DNA of 14,855 nucleotides from Desulfatirhabdium sp040755275 (GCA_040755275.1 JBFMBE010000084.1:1-14855); one strand, 5' to 3'. Shown: positions 6,367-14,715, numbered from the stretch's first letter. Made by a program: numbers and translations. Notes: a model not told the origin generated them from the letters alone.

Positions 6367-7836
6367 ATGCTCATCAAACCCTGGAAACTGAAAACCCGAC
6401 TGTTTTTCGTCGTATTCGCCCTGATGGCGCTCACTGTCCTCGGGGGTGTGGTCATGATCGCCTATACCGTGCAGATGGAACACATTGTTTCGGACATCAC
6501 CGAAAAAGATTTGACGGCATTCCAGATCGCCGAAGGCATGGAAAGCGCCCTTGCGATGCAGAAGGGCTTCGTGGCCTATTACTTCATGGACCGAAACCCG
6601 CAGTGGTTGCAGCAACTGGGTGAATACCGCCAGATTTTCCGGGAAAAGCTGGCCGAAGCAAGGGCACTGGCGAAAGACGATCCCCTCCTGAAACGCATCG
6701 ATGCCATCGAGGCGGATTATAACAAGTATATCCGAGACAAGGACCAAGTGATCGCCCTATACAAAAGCGGCGATATCGAAACCGGACAACAGTTTCACAA
6801 AGAGGTGCGCCAGCAGTTCTTCAACCTGCTGGAAGGATGCCAGCACTTCAAGAACGTTTACAGAAACAAGATCTTCGACACCAAACAACTGGTTCAGGAA
6901 CAAGCCGAACACCTTCGGATCGTCACCATTGCCGCCGTTGTCGTGGGATGCGCCCTTGCGCTTGCGCTGATCTGGCTGATGCTCGATCAGGTTTTCAAGC
7001 CGGTGGTGAGACTCACCCGGGAGCTGGGCGGGATCGATCCATCCAAAGGAAAGGGGAATGAAATCCGAGCTCTCAGCGAAGGCGTTCGGGAGCTGATCGA
7101 GGATGCCGATCAGACCTACCATGAGCTCAAGCGAAGCCGGGAGACCCTGCTCCAGGCCGAAAAGATGGCCCTTGTGGGAAAGCTTGCTGCCGGCATGGCC
7201 CACAGCCTGCGCAATCCATTTACCTCGGTGAAAATGCGGCTTTTCTCCCTGGGCAGATCCCTCAAACTGAACGAAACCCAGCAGGAAGACTTCGATGTCA
7301 TTTCGGAGGAAATCCAGCACATCGACACCATTGTTCAGAATTTTCTCGAATTCTCCAGACCCCCGAAGCTACGGATGACCCGTGTGAGCCCGTCGAGCGT
7401 GGTGGACCTCGTGATCCGATTGCTGGCACACCGGCTCAATTCCTACGATGTCACCGTGGAAATCCGTAGAAAGGCCATGCTTCCGGAGATCGAGGCCGAT
7501 CCGGAACAGCTCAAGGAAGTGCTCGTCAATCTGGTGGTGAACGCCTGTGAGGCGATGAAGCGGGGTGGGCACATCACGATCGAAGAGGAAGAGACATTCG
7601 ACATGCAGACTGGACGCTCGGTCGTTCTGCGGGTTGCGGACACGGGGCCCGGTATTCCGGAAGACATCCGGGAAAACGTCTTTCAGCCGTTTTTTACGAC
7701 AAAGGAAGAAGGCACAGGATTGGGGTTGAGCATCGCCGCCCGCATCGTGCAGGAGCATGGCGGGGAATTGAGCGTCGAATCGGCGAAAGGCCAAGGGGCC
7801 GTTTTCGTGATGCGGTTTCCCGTGAAGCGGGCTTGA
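6367..7836 (+). CDS. Membrane histidine kinase with helical periplasmic sensor
   Basis: This 489-residue inner-membrane kinase has one membrane helix at about 12-33 and a second at about 185-206. Between them is a roughly 150-residue, probably all-helical periplasmic sensor rich in Q, E and K, like four-helix-bundle sensors. A HAMP linker (about 207-245) follows. The phosphorylated histidine is H279 in AAGMAHSLRNPF; the residue after it is S rather than the common E. The ATP site shows N392 in NLVVNACEAM, D425 in ADTGPGIP, then FFTTKEEGTGLGLSIA. The short, NtrB/ZraS-like core fits the sigma-54 activator encoded 64 nt downstream. The signal sensed is unknown. The ribosome site before the ATG at 6367 is weak (CAGAG), but the membrane helix starts directly after it. 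Confidence 0.93.
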   Translation: MLIKPWKLKTRLFFVVFALMALTVLGGVVMIAYTVQMEHIVSDITEKDLTAFQIAEGMESALAMQKGFVAYYFMDRNPQWLQQLGEYRQIFREKLAEARALAKDDPLLKRIDAIEADYNKYIRDKDQVIALYKSGDIETGQQFHKEVRQQFFNLLEGCQHFKNVYRNKIFDTKQLVQEQAEHLRIVTIAAVVVGCALALALIWLMLDQVFKPVVRLTRELGGIDPSKGKGNEIRALSEGVRELIEDADQTYHELKRSRETLLQAEKMALVGKLAAGMAHSLRNPFTSVKMRLFSLGRSLKLNETQQEDFDVISEEIQHIDTIVQNFLEFSRPPKLRMTRVSPSSVVDLVIRLLAHRLNSYDVTVEIRRKAMLPEIEADPEQLKEVLVNLVVNACEAMKRGGHITIEEEETFDMQTGRSVVLRVADTGPGIPEDIRENVFQPFFTTKEEGTGLGLSIAARIVQEHGGELSVESAKGQGAVFVMRFPVKRA

Positions 7837-7900
7837 ATGACATACCGATGTTCATTCTTGAAAGAGACGCTTGTTGCCATGAACAGGATTGGAAAGCTCC

Positions 7901-9337
7901 ATGAGTCGGGTACTCATCATCGATGACGACGATCAACTGCGAAAAAGCTTCCAGAAGCTTCTGAAAGAAGAGGGCTACGAGGTATGCGGTGCGGCCTCCG
8001 GCGAGGCCGGGCTTGCCGAGGTGCGCAGACAGCCGCCCGATCTGGTGATCGTAGACATGCGACTTCCGGGCATGAACGGGCTGGAAACCTTTCAGAAGAT
8101 CCAGCACATCGAGCCCAAGCTGCCCACCATCGTCATGACGGCCTATGGCACGACGGAAACCGCCATCGAAGCAACCAAGATCGGCGCCTTCGACTACATC
8201 CTCAAACCCTTCGACATCCCGGAAATGCTGGAACTGATCGCCAAGGCCATCGAGGCCGGAAGACTGATGCGCTCTCCGATCGAGATGAACGCGGGACCCG
8301 AGGATTTCGGCAGAGAAGCCATCATCGGGCGAAGTGCCGCCATGCAAGATGTCTACAAGGCAATCGGTCGGGTTGCCCCGACAGACGCAACGGTGTTGAT
8401 CCGAGGAGAATCGGGCACGGGAAAGGAACTTGTGGCCCGGGCGATCTACCAGCACAGTCGGCGTGCCGCCAAACCCTTTCTCGTCATCAATTGCGTTGCC
8501 ATTCCCGAAACCCTTCTCGAAAGCGAGCTCTTCGGCTACGAGAAAGGTGCCTTCACCGGGGCAACCCACCGGCGGATCGGCAAGCTCGAGCAGGCCAACG
8601 GCGGAACGGTGTTTCTGGATGAAATCGGGGATATGCCTTTTTCCCTGCAATCGAAGATTCTTCGCCTGCTGCAGGAGCGTAGCATCGAGCGGCTCGGCGG
8701 AAGAGAAACCATTCCGGTGGATGTTCGGGTCATCGCAGCTACCAACCGGGATCTCGAAGCGGCCATCGATGAGGGCCGCTTTCGGGAAGACTTGTACTAC
8801 CGGCTCAAGGTGGTCAGCATTTTTCTGCCTCCCCTTCACCAGCGAAACGGAGATATCCCGATTCTGACCGCCTATTTCGTAAAGCGCTTCGCCCGAGAAA
8901 CCGGCATTTCCCCGCCGATCATTCATCCCGAGGCCATAGACCTCCTATCAAGCTATGCTTGGCCGGGAAACGTTCGGGAGCTGGCCAACACCATCCAGAA
9001 GGCCGTCATCTTCAGCCGCGGTGCCCCCATCGGCGCAGAGAACATCGCGGCGGCTCTGGGAGAGAAACAAGCAGCATCCGACGAAGAAGCCGAAAACCAT
9101 GAGCAGACCCTGCGCCGGATTTTTCGCAGCGTCATTCAGAAGGCGTCCGGTGAACATCTCTATGACCGGTATTTCGACTATCTGTCCCGACTCTTCATCA
9201 CCGAAGCCATCAACGTATCAGACGGCAACCGGAGCCGTGCAGCAAAACTTCTCGGCCTCTCGCGCCCGACCCTCCATGCCAAGATCGAAAAATACGGTCT
9301 TAAAATCGAATCCGCCGTCCGGAACGAAAGCCAATAG
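7901..9337 (+). CDS. NtrC-family sigma-54-dependent response regulator
   Basis: The 478-residue protein has the three standard parts. The receiver (about 1-120) carries D8-D9-D10 and phosphoacceptor D52, then KPFD. The AAA+ domain (about 145-380) shows Walker A GESGTGKE (169-176), the sigma-54 contact loop GAFTGA (216-221) and Walker B with D240-E241. The Fis-type helix-turn-helix (about 443-467) reads NRSRAAKLLGLSRPTL. Phosphorylation should drive ATP-dependent opening of sigma-54 promoters. The kinase encoded just upstream is its likely partner. The ATG at 7901 is preferred, with GGAAAG 5 nt upstream; a TTG at 7889 would add four residues. I found no good sigma-54 promoter in the gaps of this window, so its targets may lie elsewhere. 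Confidence 0.96.
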   Translation: MSRVLIIDDDDQLRKSFQKLLKEEGYEVCGAASGEAGLAEVRRQPPDLVIVDMRLPGMNGLETFQKIQHIEPKLPTIVMTAYGTTETAIEATKIGAFDYILKPFDIPEMLELIAKAIEAGRLMRSPIEMNAGPEDFGREAIIGRSAAMQDVYKAIGRVAPTDATVLIRGESGTGKELVARAIYQHSRRAAKPFLVINCVAIPETLLESELFGYEKGAFTGATHRRIGKLEQANGGTVFLDEIGDMPFSLQSKILRLLQERSIERLGGRETIPVDVRVIAATNRDLEAAIDEGRFREDLYYRLKVVSIFLPPLHQRNGDIPILTAYFVKRFARETGISPPIIHPEAIDLLSSYAWPGNVRELANTIQKAVIFSRGAPIGAENIAAALGEKQAASDEEAENHEQTLRRIFRSVIQKASGEHLYDRYFDYLSRLFITEAINVSDGNRSRAAKLLGLSRPTLHAKIEKYGLKIESAVRNESQ

Positions 9338-9458
9338 TCGTTCTTCCGGGAAATCGTCATCCCTCTTGAAATCGCGAAAGCGCCAGGAAGGCGCCTGATT
9401 GGATCATGCCTTCGATGTTTTCCAGTCCGATAGTAGTCCAAAGCTACTGAATCGACTT

Positions 9459-9487
9459 CGACCCTGCTCCGTTTCACTCTCGGGTCG
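9459..9487. other. Inverted repeat in the gap before the phosphonate operon
   Basis: CGACCC at 9459-9464 pairs with GGGTCG at 9482-9487 around a 17-nt loop, with one further T-A pair outside. A second small stem, AGTAG / CTACT, lies just before it, at about 9433-9449. These could form structure in a leader RNA or a binding site. Neither is followed by a T-run. No small gene is convincing in this 416-bp gap. Confidence 0.3.
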
Positions 9488-9602
9488 ATGTACCCCAACA
9501 ACCTTCTGCAAGCCATCCATCCCAATTTCGGTATCATACGATGGGATCTTTTCAACCGATCGATGCCTCCACCCATGATTCCGCCCCGTCGCCGAATTGT
9601 TA

Positions 9603-9620
9603 GCGAATATTAATATTCGC
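9603..9620. promoter_or_regulatory. Perfect 18-bp palindrome, likely operator
   Basis: GCGAATATTAATATTCGC is identical to its own reverse complement over all 18 bases. It lies 134 nt before the start of the phosphonate-binding protein gene in an otherwise unremarkable gap. Its size and AT-rich centre suit a dimeric DNA-binding regulator. It sits about 42 nt upstream of a possible promoter, which would suit an activator. TTGTTA directly before it (9597-9602) could instead be a -35 box, which would suit a repressor. No regulator gene of a matching type (LysR, GntR or TetR) is in the window. Confidence 0.6.
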
Positions 9621-9661
9621 CTCATATCCCCCAAACATTTCCGATGTAAAACCTCATCCCA

Positions 9662-9690
9662 TTGAAAACGGAACAGCCTTCTGGTGCGAT
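9662..9690 (+). promoter_or_regulatory. Possible sigma-70 promoter of the phosphonate operon
   Basis: TTGAAA at 9662-9667 is separated by exactly 17 nt from TGCGAT at 9685-9690, and TGG just before the second box gives an extended -10 pattern. The -10 box matches the consensus at only three positions, so this is weak. It lies about 64 nt before the first gene of the operon. Confidence 0.25.
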
Positions 9691-9753
9691 CGGCATCCGT
9701 TTGTCTCCGCTTCCATCGTAAAACACCCATCCACCCACACAAGGAGAAGCGTC

Positions 9754-10791
9754 ATGGCAACAAATCGTATCCCATCTGGATTCCTGTGTCTGCTCGTCTT
9801 CGTACTGATCATGGCTACAGGCATCGTCTCGCCCCTTCAGGCCGAAGAATTGCTCGTCTATACGGCGTTGGAAGATGACGAAATTCCGAAATACCTCGAG
9901 ATTCTCAAGAAGGAACACCCCGACATTCAGGTGAAGATCGTCCGGGATTCTACGGGCATCGTGACAGCCAAGCTCCTGGCTGAAAAAGACAACCCCCAGG
10001 CGGACGTCATCTGGGGAACGGCTGCAACAAGCCTCATGCTCTGCGATCAGGCCGGTATGATCGAGCCCTATTCTCCGAAAGACATCGAAAAAGTGAAGCC
10101 CTTCATGCGAGATTCTCGCAATCCCACCCATTGGGTTGGGATCAAGGCCTGGGAAACCGGATTCTGTGTGAACACCGTCGAACTGCAACAATTGAAGCTT
10201 CCTATTCCCCAATCCTATGAAGACCTGCTCAAACCGATCTACCAGGGCCTCATCACCATGCCCAATCCGGCTTCTTCCGGTACGGGTTATCTAACCGTCT
10301 CAGCCATCCTGCAGCTCAAGGGAGAACAGCAGGGATGGGAATATCTGGACCGCCTCGACAAGAACGTCGTCCGATATACCCATTCCGGTTCGAAACCCTG
10401 TAAACTGGCCGGTTCCGGCGAAGTGCCCATCGGCATTTCCTTTGCTTACCGCGGATTCATGCAGAAGAAGAAAGGGGAACCGGTTCTGACGGTGTTTCCG
10501 AAAGAAGGTTCCGGCTGGGATGTGGAAGCCAATGCCCTCATCAAGAAGCCAAAGATCAAACCCTCCGCAAGAAAATTTCTGGATTGGGCCATTGGAAACG
10601 CCGTCATGAAAGCCTATGCAGAGATTTATCCGATCACAGCATATGACACCGGGCTTCCCGTTCCGGAAGGGTATCCTCCTGATCCTTCCAAGCAGCTCAT
10701 CCGAAACGACTTCGACTGGGCCGCCAAAAATCGAGATCGCATTCTTCAGGAATGGACCAAACGCTACGACGTGAAAAGCGAAGCCAAATAG
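9754..10791 (+). CDS. Phosphonate (2-aminoethylphosphonate-type) ABC transporter, periplasmic binding protein
   Basis: This 345-residue protein starts with a clear signal peptide: N-terminal R, hydrophobic core to about 25, and a cleavage site after SPLQA near residue 30. The mature part has the fold wording of the iron/polyamine/phosphonate binding-protein group, including LLVYTALEDDEIPKYL, ADVIWGTAATS and GSGWDVEANALI. The best fit is the PhnS-like family of the second 2-aminoethylphosphonate importer type. It captures the substrate in the periplasm for the ATPase and permease encoded next. A strong ribosome site, AAGGAG at 9741-9746, lies 7 nt before the ATG. An iron-binding role is the main alternative for this fold. 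The phnX gene in the same run makes a phosphonate the better call. The symbol follows family resemblance and context. Confidence 0.85.
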   Translation: MATNRIPSGFLCLLVFVLIMATGIVSPLQAEELLVYTALEDDEIPKYLEILKKEHPDIQVKIVRDSTGIVTAKLLAEKDNPQADVIWGTAATSLMLCDQAGMIEPYSPKDIEKVKPFMRDSRNPTHWVGIKAWETGFCVNTVELQQLKLPIPQSYEDLLKPIYQGLITMPNPASSGTGYLTVSAILQLKGEQQGWEYLDRLDKNVVRYTHSGSKPCKLAGSGEVPIGISFAYRGFMQKKKGEPVLTVFPKEGSGWDVEANALIKKPKIKPSARKFLDWAIGNAVMKAYAEIYPITAYDTGLPVPEGYPPDPSKQLIRNDFDWAAKNRDRILQEWTKRYDVKSEAK

Positions 10792-10802
10792 TGAGAAATG
10801 GT

Positions 10803-11933
10803 ATGAGCGACGATCGCCATGACATCGATTTTTTGAAAGTCGAAGGAATCCGGAAGGTTTACGGCAGACAGGCGGTACTCAAGGACATCGATTTCCGCGC
10901 ACGCAGTGGGGAGTTTATCTGTGTGCTGGGACCGAGCGGTTGCGGCAAAACCACCCTGTTGCGGGTGATCGCCGGGCTCGAACCCCTGGATGCCGGTCGA
11001 ATCCTCGTTGAAGGGAAGGATATTTCCCGAGAGCCCGTATTCAAGCGCAATATCGGCATCGTCTTTCAATCCTACGCTCTGTTTCCCAATTTGACAGCCG
11101 ATCAGAACATCGCTTACGGACTGGTATCCCAGAAACTCGATAAAAAAACCATCCGAAAGCGGGTCACCGAATTGCTCGAGCTGGTCGGATTGGAAAATCT
11201 CGGCAATCGGTATCCGGCTCAACTGTCGGGAGGTCAGCAGCAACGCGTAGCCCTTGCGCGGGCCATCGCACCTTCCCCAAGGCTGCTGCTTCTCGATGAG
11301 CCGCTTTCCGCTCTCGATTCCCAAGTGCGCCTGATGCTTCGAGGTGAAATCCGCAGGCTTCAGCAGCAACTGAAGATAACGACCATGATGGTCACCCACG
11401 ACCAGGAGGAAGCCTTGAGCATGGGAGACCGAATCCTCGTCATGAATGAAGGAAAGATCGTTCAGGATGATCCCCCTGCACAGATCTACGACCATCCAGC
11501 CACCCCATTTGTCGCCGCATTCGTCGGATCGATGAATTTTCTGGTCGATGCCGTCCGGATCGATGCTGGCCTCTATCAATATGGCCGATATCGGTTACGC
11601 GTCAACGGTGACGACGGGAAATCCGCTGGAAGCTCTGTGGTGATCGGCATTCGTCCGGAAGACGTTCGAATCGGTCGAACCGATGGTTCTTCAGCCAACG
11701 TTCTGATGGCGCGCGTTCAAACCCTCAGCTATCGGGGATCCAATTTCCGCGTTCAATTCGGAGTGGCTTCCGAAACCGAAGAGCGTTTCTTGCTTGAAGC
11801 CGACGTACCCTCCGATACGGTTCGACGCTATAGTCTCTATCCGGACAGGATGTTGAACCTTCATTTACCGGCTGAACGGTTGAGGGTCTACGATGCAGCA
11901 TTGGATTGCTCGTTGTGCCGAAACACCGCTTGA
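10803..11933 (+). CDS. Phosphonate ABC transporter, ATP-binding protein
   Basis: The 376-residue ATPase of the importer has Walker A GPSGCGKT (43-50), the Q-loop in QSYALFPN, signature LSGGQQQ (141-147), Walker B with D165-E166 and the switch H199. From about residue 240 it carries a C-terminal TOBE domain, as in transporters for maltose, iron, polyamines and 2-aminoethylphosphonate. It would dimerise on the inner face of the membrane and power the fused permease. The gene follows the binding protein gene after 11 nt. I start at the ATG at 10803, directly before the conserved FLKVEGIRKVYG. An in-frame upstream start at 10752 would overlap the previous gene by 40 nt and is unlikely. The ribosome site is weak (GTGAGA). 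Confidence 0.9.
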   Translation: MSDDRHDIDFLKVEGIRKVYGRQAVLKDIDFRARSGEFICVLGPSGCGKTTLLRVIAGLEPLDAGRILVEGKDISREPVFKRNIGIVFQSYALFPNLTADQNIAYGLVSQKLDKKTIRKRVTELLELVGLENLGNRYPAQLSGGQQQRVALARAIAPSPRLLLLDEPLSALDSQVRLMLRGEIRRLQQQLKITTMMVTHDQEEALSMGDRILVMNEGKIVQDDPPAQIYDHPATPFVAAFVGSMNFLVDAVRIDAGLYQYGRYRLRVNGDDGKSAGSSVVIGIRPEDVRIGRTDGSSANVLMARVQTLSYRGSNFRVQFGVASETEERFLLEADVPSDTVRRYSLYPDRMLNLHLPAERLRVYDAALDCSLCRNTA

Positions 11934-13680
11934 CGCCGTGCAGACCCGAGTCGTTCCCGAACCGATGAATCGACGGTTTCGGGATATTATGGATCGATGG
12001 CTGCTGCCCCTCTGCATCCTGTTATCGGTTGGATGGCTGATCGTAGGAGTCGCCTTCCCCGTTTTGCAGTTGTTGATCCGAAGCCTATACACAGATGCCG
12101 GTCACTTTGTCGGACTTGGAAATTACATTCGGTATTTTCAAACACCTTCTCTTTCCGTATCCATCATTAACAGCATTCGGGTGTCTGTCCTGACAACCGT
12201 GATTTCCGTCTTCCTCGGATTCGGATTCGCCTATATGCTGACCCGAACCCGAATTCCAGGGAAAAACCTGTTCATGGCTATTGTCATGGTGCCGCTCTAT
12301 GCACCCACCCTGCTCAACGGCATCGCACTCACCTATCTGCTGGGTCGAAAGGGGCTGATCACACAGGTGGTTCACACCTACTGGGGCGTTCAGCCTCCTT
12401 TGTACGGTGCGTTTGGGATCGTGGCCTCGGAGGTAATTTATACTTTCCCCCAGGCGGTTTTGATCCTGTATATCGCCCTCAACCTCAGTGACGCCCGGTT
12501 GTACGAAGCCGCCAAATCGCTTGGGGCCCGGCCGATGCGGCTCTTTTTCACCATCACCCTTCCCAGCGTTCGATACGGGCTCTTCAGTGCGCTCTGTGTC
12601 TGTTTCATTCTCGCATTCACCGATTTCGGAGCACCGAAGGTGGTCGGCGGAAGTTACAACGTGATCGCCACCGATATCTACAAGCAGGTGGTCGGCCAAC
12701 AGAATTTTTCCATGGGTGCCGTTCTGAGCATGCTGCTGTTGGGTCCGTCCGTGCTGATGTTTTCCATCGATCGCATGCTCAAGCGAAAACACGCATCCAT
12801 GGTCACTTCCCGGTTCGTCGCCTACGAGCCCTCACACAATCGTCTGCGTGACGGATGCCTTCTGATATATGGTGCTGGCATCTGTGCACTCATTCTGGGT
12901 TTTTATGCAACGGCCCTGTATGCCTCCCTTGTCCGCGTCTGGCCCTACGATGTTTCCCTGGGCTTATGGCATTACCGGTTCACTGGAACCAGCGGCAGCT
13001 ACGCTGCATTTTTCAACAGCCTTCGGATGAGCGCCTGGTCTGCACTGATCGGAACCACACTCACGTTCATCGGTGCCTATCTGATCGAAAAAACCAGACC
13101 GTTTCCGTACATCCGCCGACTCGGATATTTTTGTTCCATCGTTCCCATGGCACTTCCTGGTTTGGTCATCGGCCTGTCCTACATCTTTTTTTTCAATACC
13201 CCGGGATGGCGCATCGGCGGCTTTTTCGATCTGCCCAATCCCTTTCATACCATCTATGGAACGATGGCTATACTCGTGTTGAGCAACATCGTCCATTTTT
13301 ATTCCGTCGGATTTCTCACGGCGACAACGTCACTCAAACAACTGGATCGGGAATTCGAATCCGTATCCGAATCCATGGGTGCACCCTTCTATCAGGTACT
13401 CTTCCGAGTGACGTTGCCCATGAGTCTGCCGGCGGTTTTCGAAATCATGACCTATTATTTCGTCAGTTCCATGGCCACGGTTTCAGCCGTCATTTTTCTC
13501 TATTCCGCCGACATTCCGCTGGCTTCCGTCGCCATTGCCAACATGGACGACGCAGGGGACACGGCCAAGGCCTGCGCCTTGTCCATGCTCATCGTGATCA
13601 CGAACATCGTGGTTCGCTGGGGGCATCATGTGTTGCTGCGGGGCCTCATGCGCAAACATGCCCGGTGGAATCCAACCTGA
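11893..13680 (+). CDS. Phosphonate ABC transporter, fused double permease
   Basis: The protein has 595 residues, about twice the normal permease length, with roughly twelve membrane helices. It contains two complete permease halves, each with its own EAA loop for the ATPase. The first is EAAKSLGA at 205 and the second is ESVSESMGA at 489; both run on to TLP. One chain therefore replaces the usual two-subunit channel, as in the PhnU2-type and FbpB-type permeases. The ATG at 11893 has GAGGG about 7 nt upstream and overlaps the ATPase gene by 41 nt. An ATG at 11965 would remove the overlap but has no ribosome site. The first 24 residues are therefore the uncertain part. Substrate assignment rests on the phnX context. 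Confidence 0.88.
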   Translation: MQHWIARCAETPLDAVQTRVVPEPMNRRFRDIMDRWLLPLCILLSVGWLIVGVAFPVLQLLIRSLYTDAGHFVGLGNYIRYFQTPSLSVSIINSIRVSVLTTVISVFLGFGFAYMLTRTRIPGKNLFMAIVMVPLYAPTLLNGIALTYLLGRKGLITQVVHTYWGVQPPLYGAFGIVASEVIYTFPQAVLILYIALNLSDARLYEAAKSLGARPMRLFFTITLPSVRYGLFSALCVCFILAFTDFGAPKVVGGSYNVIATDIYKQVVGQQNFSMGAVLSMLLLGPSVLMFSIDRMLKRKHASMVTSRFVAYEPSHNRLRDGCLLIYGAGICALILGFYATALYASLVRVWPYDVSLGLWHYRFTGTSGSYAAFFNSLRMSAWSALIGTTLTFIGAYLIEKTRPFPYIRRLGYFCSIVPMALPGLVIGLSYIFFFNTPGWRIGGFFDLPNPFHTIYGTMAILVLSNIVHFYSVGFLTATTSLKQLDREFESVSESMGAPFYQVLFRVTLPMSLPAVFEIMTYYFVSSMATVSAVIFLYSADIPLASVAIANMDDAGDTAKACALSMLIVITNIVVRWGHHVLLRGLMRKHARWNPT

Positions 13681-13702
13681 CCAATAACGGAAAGGATACC
13701 CC

Positions 13703-14656
13703 ATGCAGTTCATTGCACCATTTAGAAAGAGGCTTCAGGCTGTCGTGCTTGACTGGGCTGGAACAGCGGTCGACTATGGCTGTCTTGGACCGGTCCAGGT
13801 GATTGTAGCCGCATTTCAACGATTTGGCATTCCCATCAGCCCAGAGGATGTCCGCCAGTTCATGGGTTTGATGAAGAAGGAGCACATCCGTCGGATTTGC
13901 GAACTTCCGGCAGTGTCCGCCCGCTGGAAGGAAAAATACGGATGGCATCCCGGAGCATCGGACATCGAAGACATCTATCTGGAAACCAAAAGGCTCATGT
14001 TCTCTTCTCTCGCAAATTTCGCGGAACCGATTCCCGGCCTTCTCGATTTTTCCCAGGAAATCCGCTCCAGAGGCATCCGAATCGGCTCATCGACCGGATA
14101 CACCCGTTCAATGATGGATGTGCTCGTGCCAGCGGCAATGCAGAAAGGCTACCTGCCCGATGCCGTCATCTGTTCCTCCGATGTACCTGCAGGACGTCCT
14201 TATCCCTGGATGTGCTATCTAAACGCCATCCAGCTCAACGTCTATCCGATGTCTACCCTGGTCAAAATCGGGGATTCGATCAGCGATATCCTCGAAGGAC
14301 GCAATGCCGGCATGTGGACCATCGGCCTGACCCAATCCGGAAACGAACTCGGTCTTACGGAAGAAGAGGTTCGATCCCTCGAACCCCAAGAACTTTCGCA
14401 AAGGCTTCAAACTATCGAGGCCCGGATGATGAAAGCAGGAGCTCACTATACAGCGGAAGGCATCTGGGCATGCTTGCCGATATTGGAAGAAATCAATGGA
14501 CGGATACAAATGGGGGAAACACCGGAAACCGCCTGGCCGTCCCCTGCCCGGACCAAGGATCTTCAGCTACTTCAAACGCATTCAAGCTGCATCATCAACA
14601 TGCATTCCTCTTCCCCTGCTGATGATGTCCGACAACCAGGGAATACCCTGGCTTGA
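13703..14656 (+). CDS. phnX: Phosphonoacetaldehyde hydrolase (phosphonatase)
   Basis: This HAD-family enzyme splits phosphonoacetaldehyde into acetaldehyde and phosphate in the cytoplasm, through a Schiff base and an aspartyl phosphate. The nucleophile is D17 in LDWAGTAVDYG and the Schiff-base lysine is K58 in MGLMK. The GSSTGYTRSMMD, DVPAGRPYPWMCY and GDSISD (190-195) blocks follow in order, and NAGMWTIGL closes the core. The match to known phosphonatases is very strong. The family usually ends near residue 270; this protein has about 50 further residues rich in S, P, T and Q, with no recognised fold. AAGGA lies 7 nt before the ATG at 13703, 22 nt after the permease stop, so it is the last gene of the operon. 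Confidence 0.96.
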   Translation: MQFIAPFRKRLQAVVLDWAGTAVDYGCLGPVQVIVAAFQRFGIPISPEDVRQFMGLMKKEHIRRICELPAVSARWKEKYGWHPGASDIEDIYLETKRLMFSSLANFAEPIPGLLDFSQEIRSRGIRIGSSTGYTRSMMDVLVPAAMQKGYLPDAVICSSDVPAGRPYPWMCYLNAIQLNVYPMSTLVKIGDSISDILEGRNAGMWTIGLTQSGNELGLTEEEVRSLEPQELSQRLQTIEARMMKAGAHYTAEGIWACLPILEEINGRIQMGETPETAWPSPARTKDLQLLQTHSSCIINMHSSSPADDVRQPGNTLA

Positions 14657-14667
14657 GTGACTGTTGA

Positions 14668-14693
14668 CGAGTCCATCATCCTTGATGGAGTCG
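14668..14693. terminator. Hairpin after phnX
   Basis: An 11-bp stem with one mismatch and a TCCT loop is formed by CGAGTCCATCA (14668-14678) and TGATGGAGTCG (14683-14693). It starts 12 nt after the phnX stop. A second short hairpin follows, AAAAG-TCG-CTTTT. The position suits the end of the operon, but only four T residues follow the second stem. Confidence 0.4.
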
Positions 14694-14715
14694 CAAAAAG
14701 TCGCTTTTCACGTGC
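14683..14715 (-). repeat. Degenerate intergenic repeat, fragment C
   Basis: TGATGG-AGT-CGCAAAAAGTC matches the outer end of copy A (read on the minus strand) and the left end of copy B. It is therefore in the opposite orientation to copy A. After about 14715 the similarity is lost. The remainder to 14855 holds no supported gene; an ATG at 14829 opens only nine codons before the window ends and has no ribosome site. Confidence 0.45.

Noticed and set aside
7694..8926. A 410-codon open frame on the minus strand, opposite the NtrC-type gene
   Set aside because: It is antisense to a gene with every expected motif, has no recognisable domain and no ribosome site; GC-biased codon positions explain it.
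9380..9394. GCGCC-AGGAA-GGCGC hairpin after the NtrC-type gene as a terminator
   Set aside because: The 5-bp stem is followed by CTGATTGG with no T-run, so it does not meet the usual form.
9404..9742. A 112-codon minus-strand frame in the gap before the phosphonate operon
   Set aside because: It has no ribosome site or family resemblance, and it runs through the palindrome and the likely promoter region.
12855..13802. A 315-codon plus-strand frame inside the permease and phnX genes
   Set aside because: It runs out of frame through two well-supported genes; its translation is rich in H, R and C and looks like no protein family.
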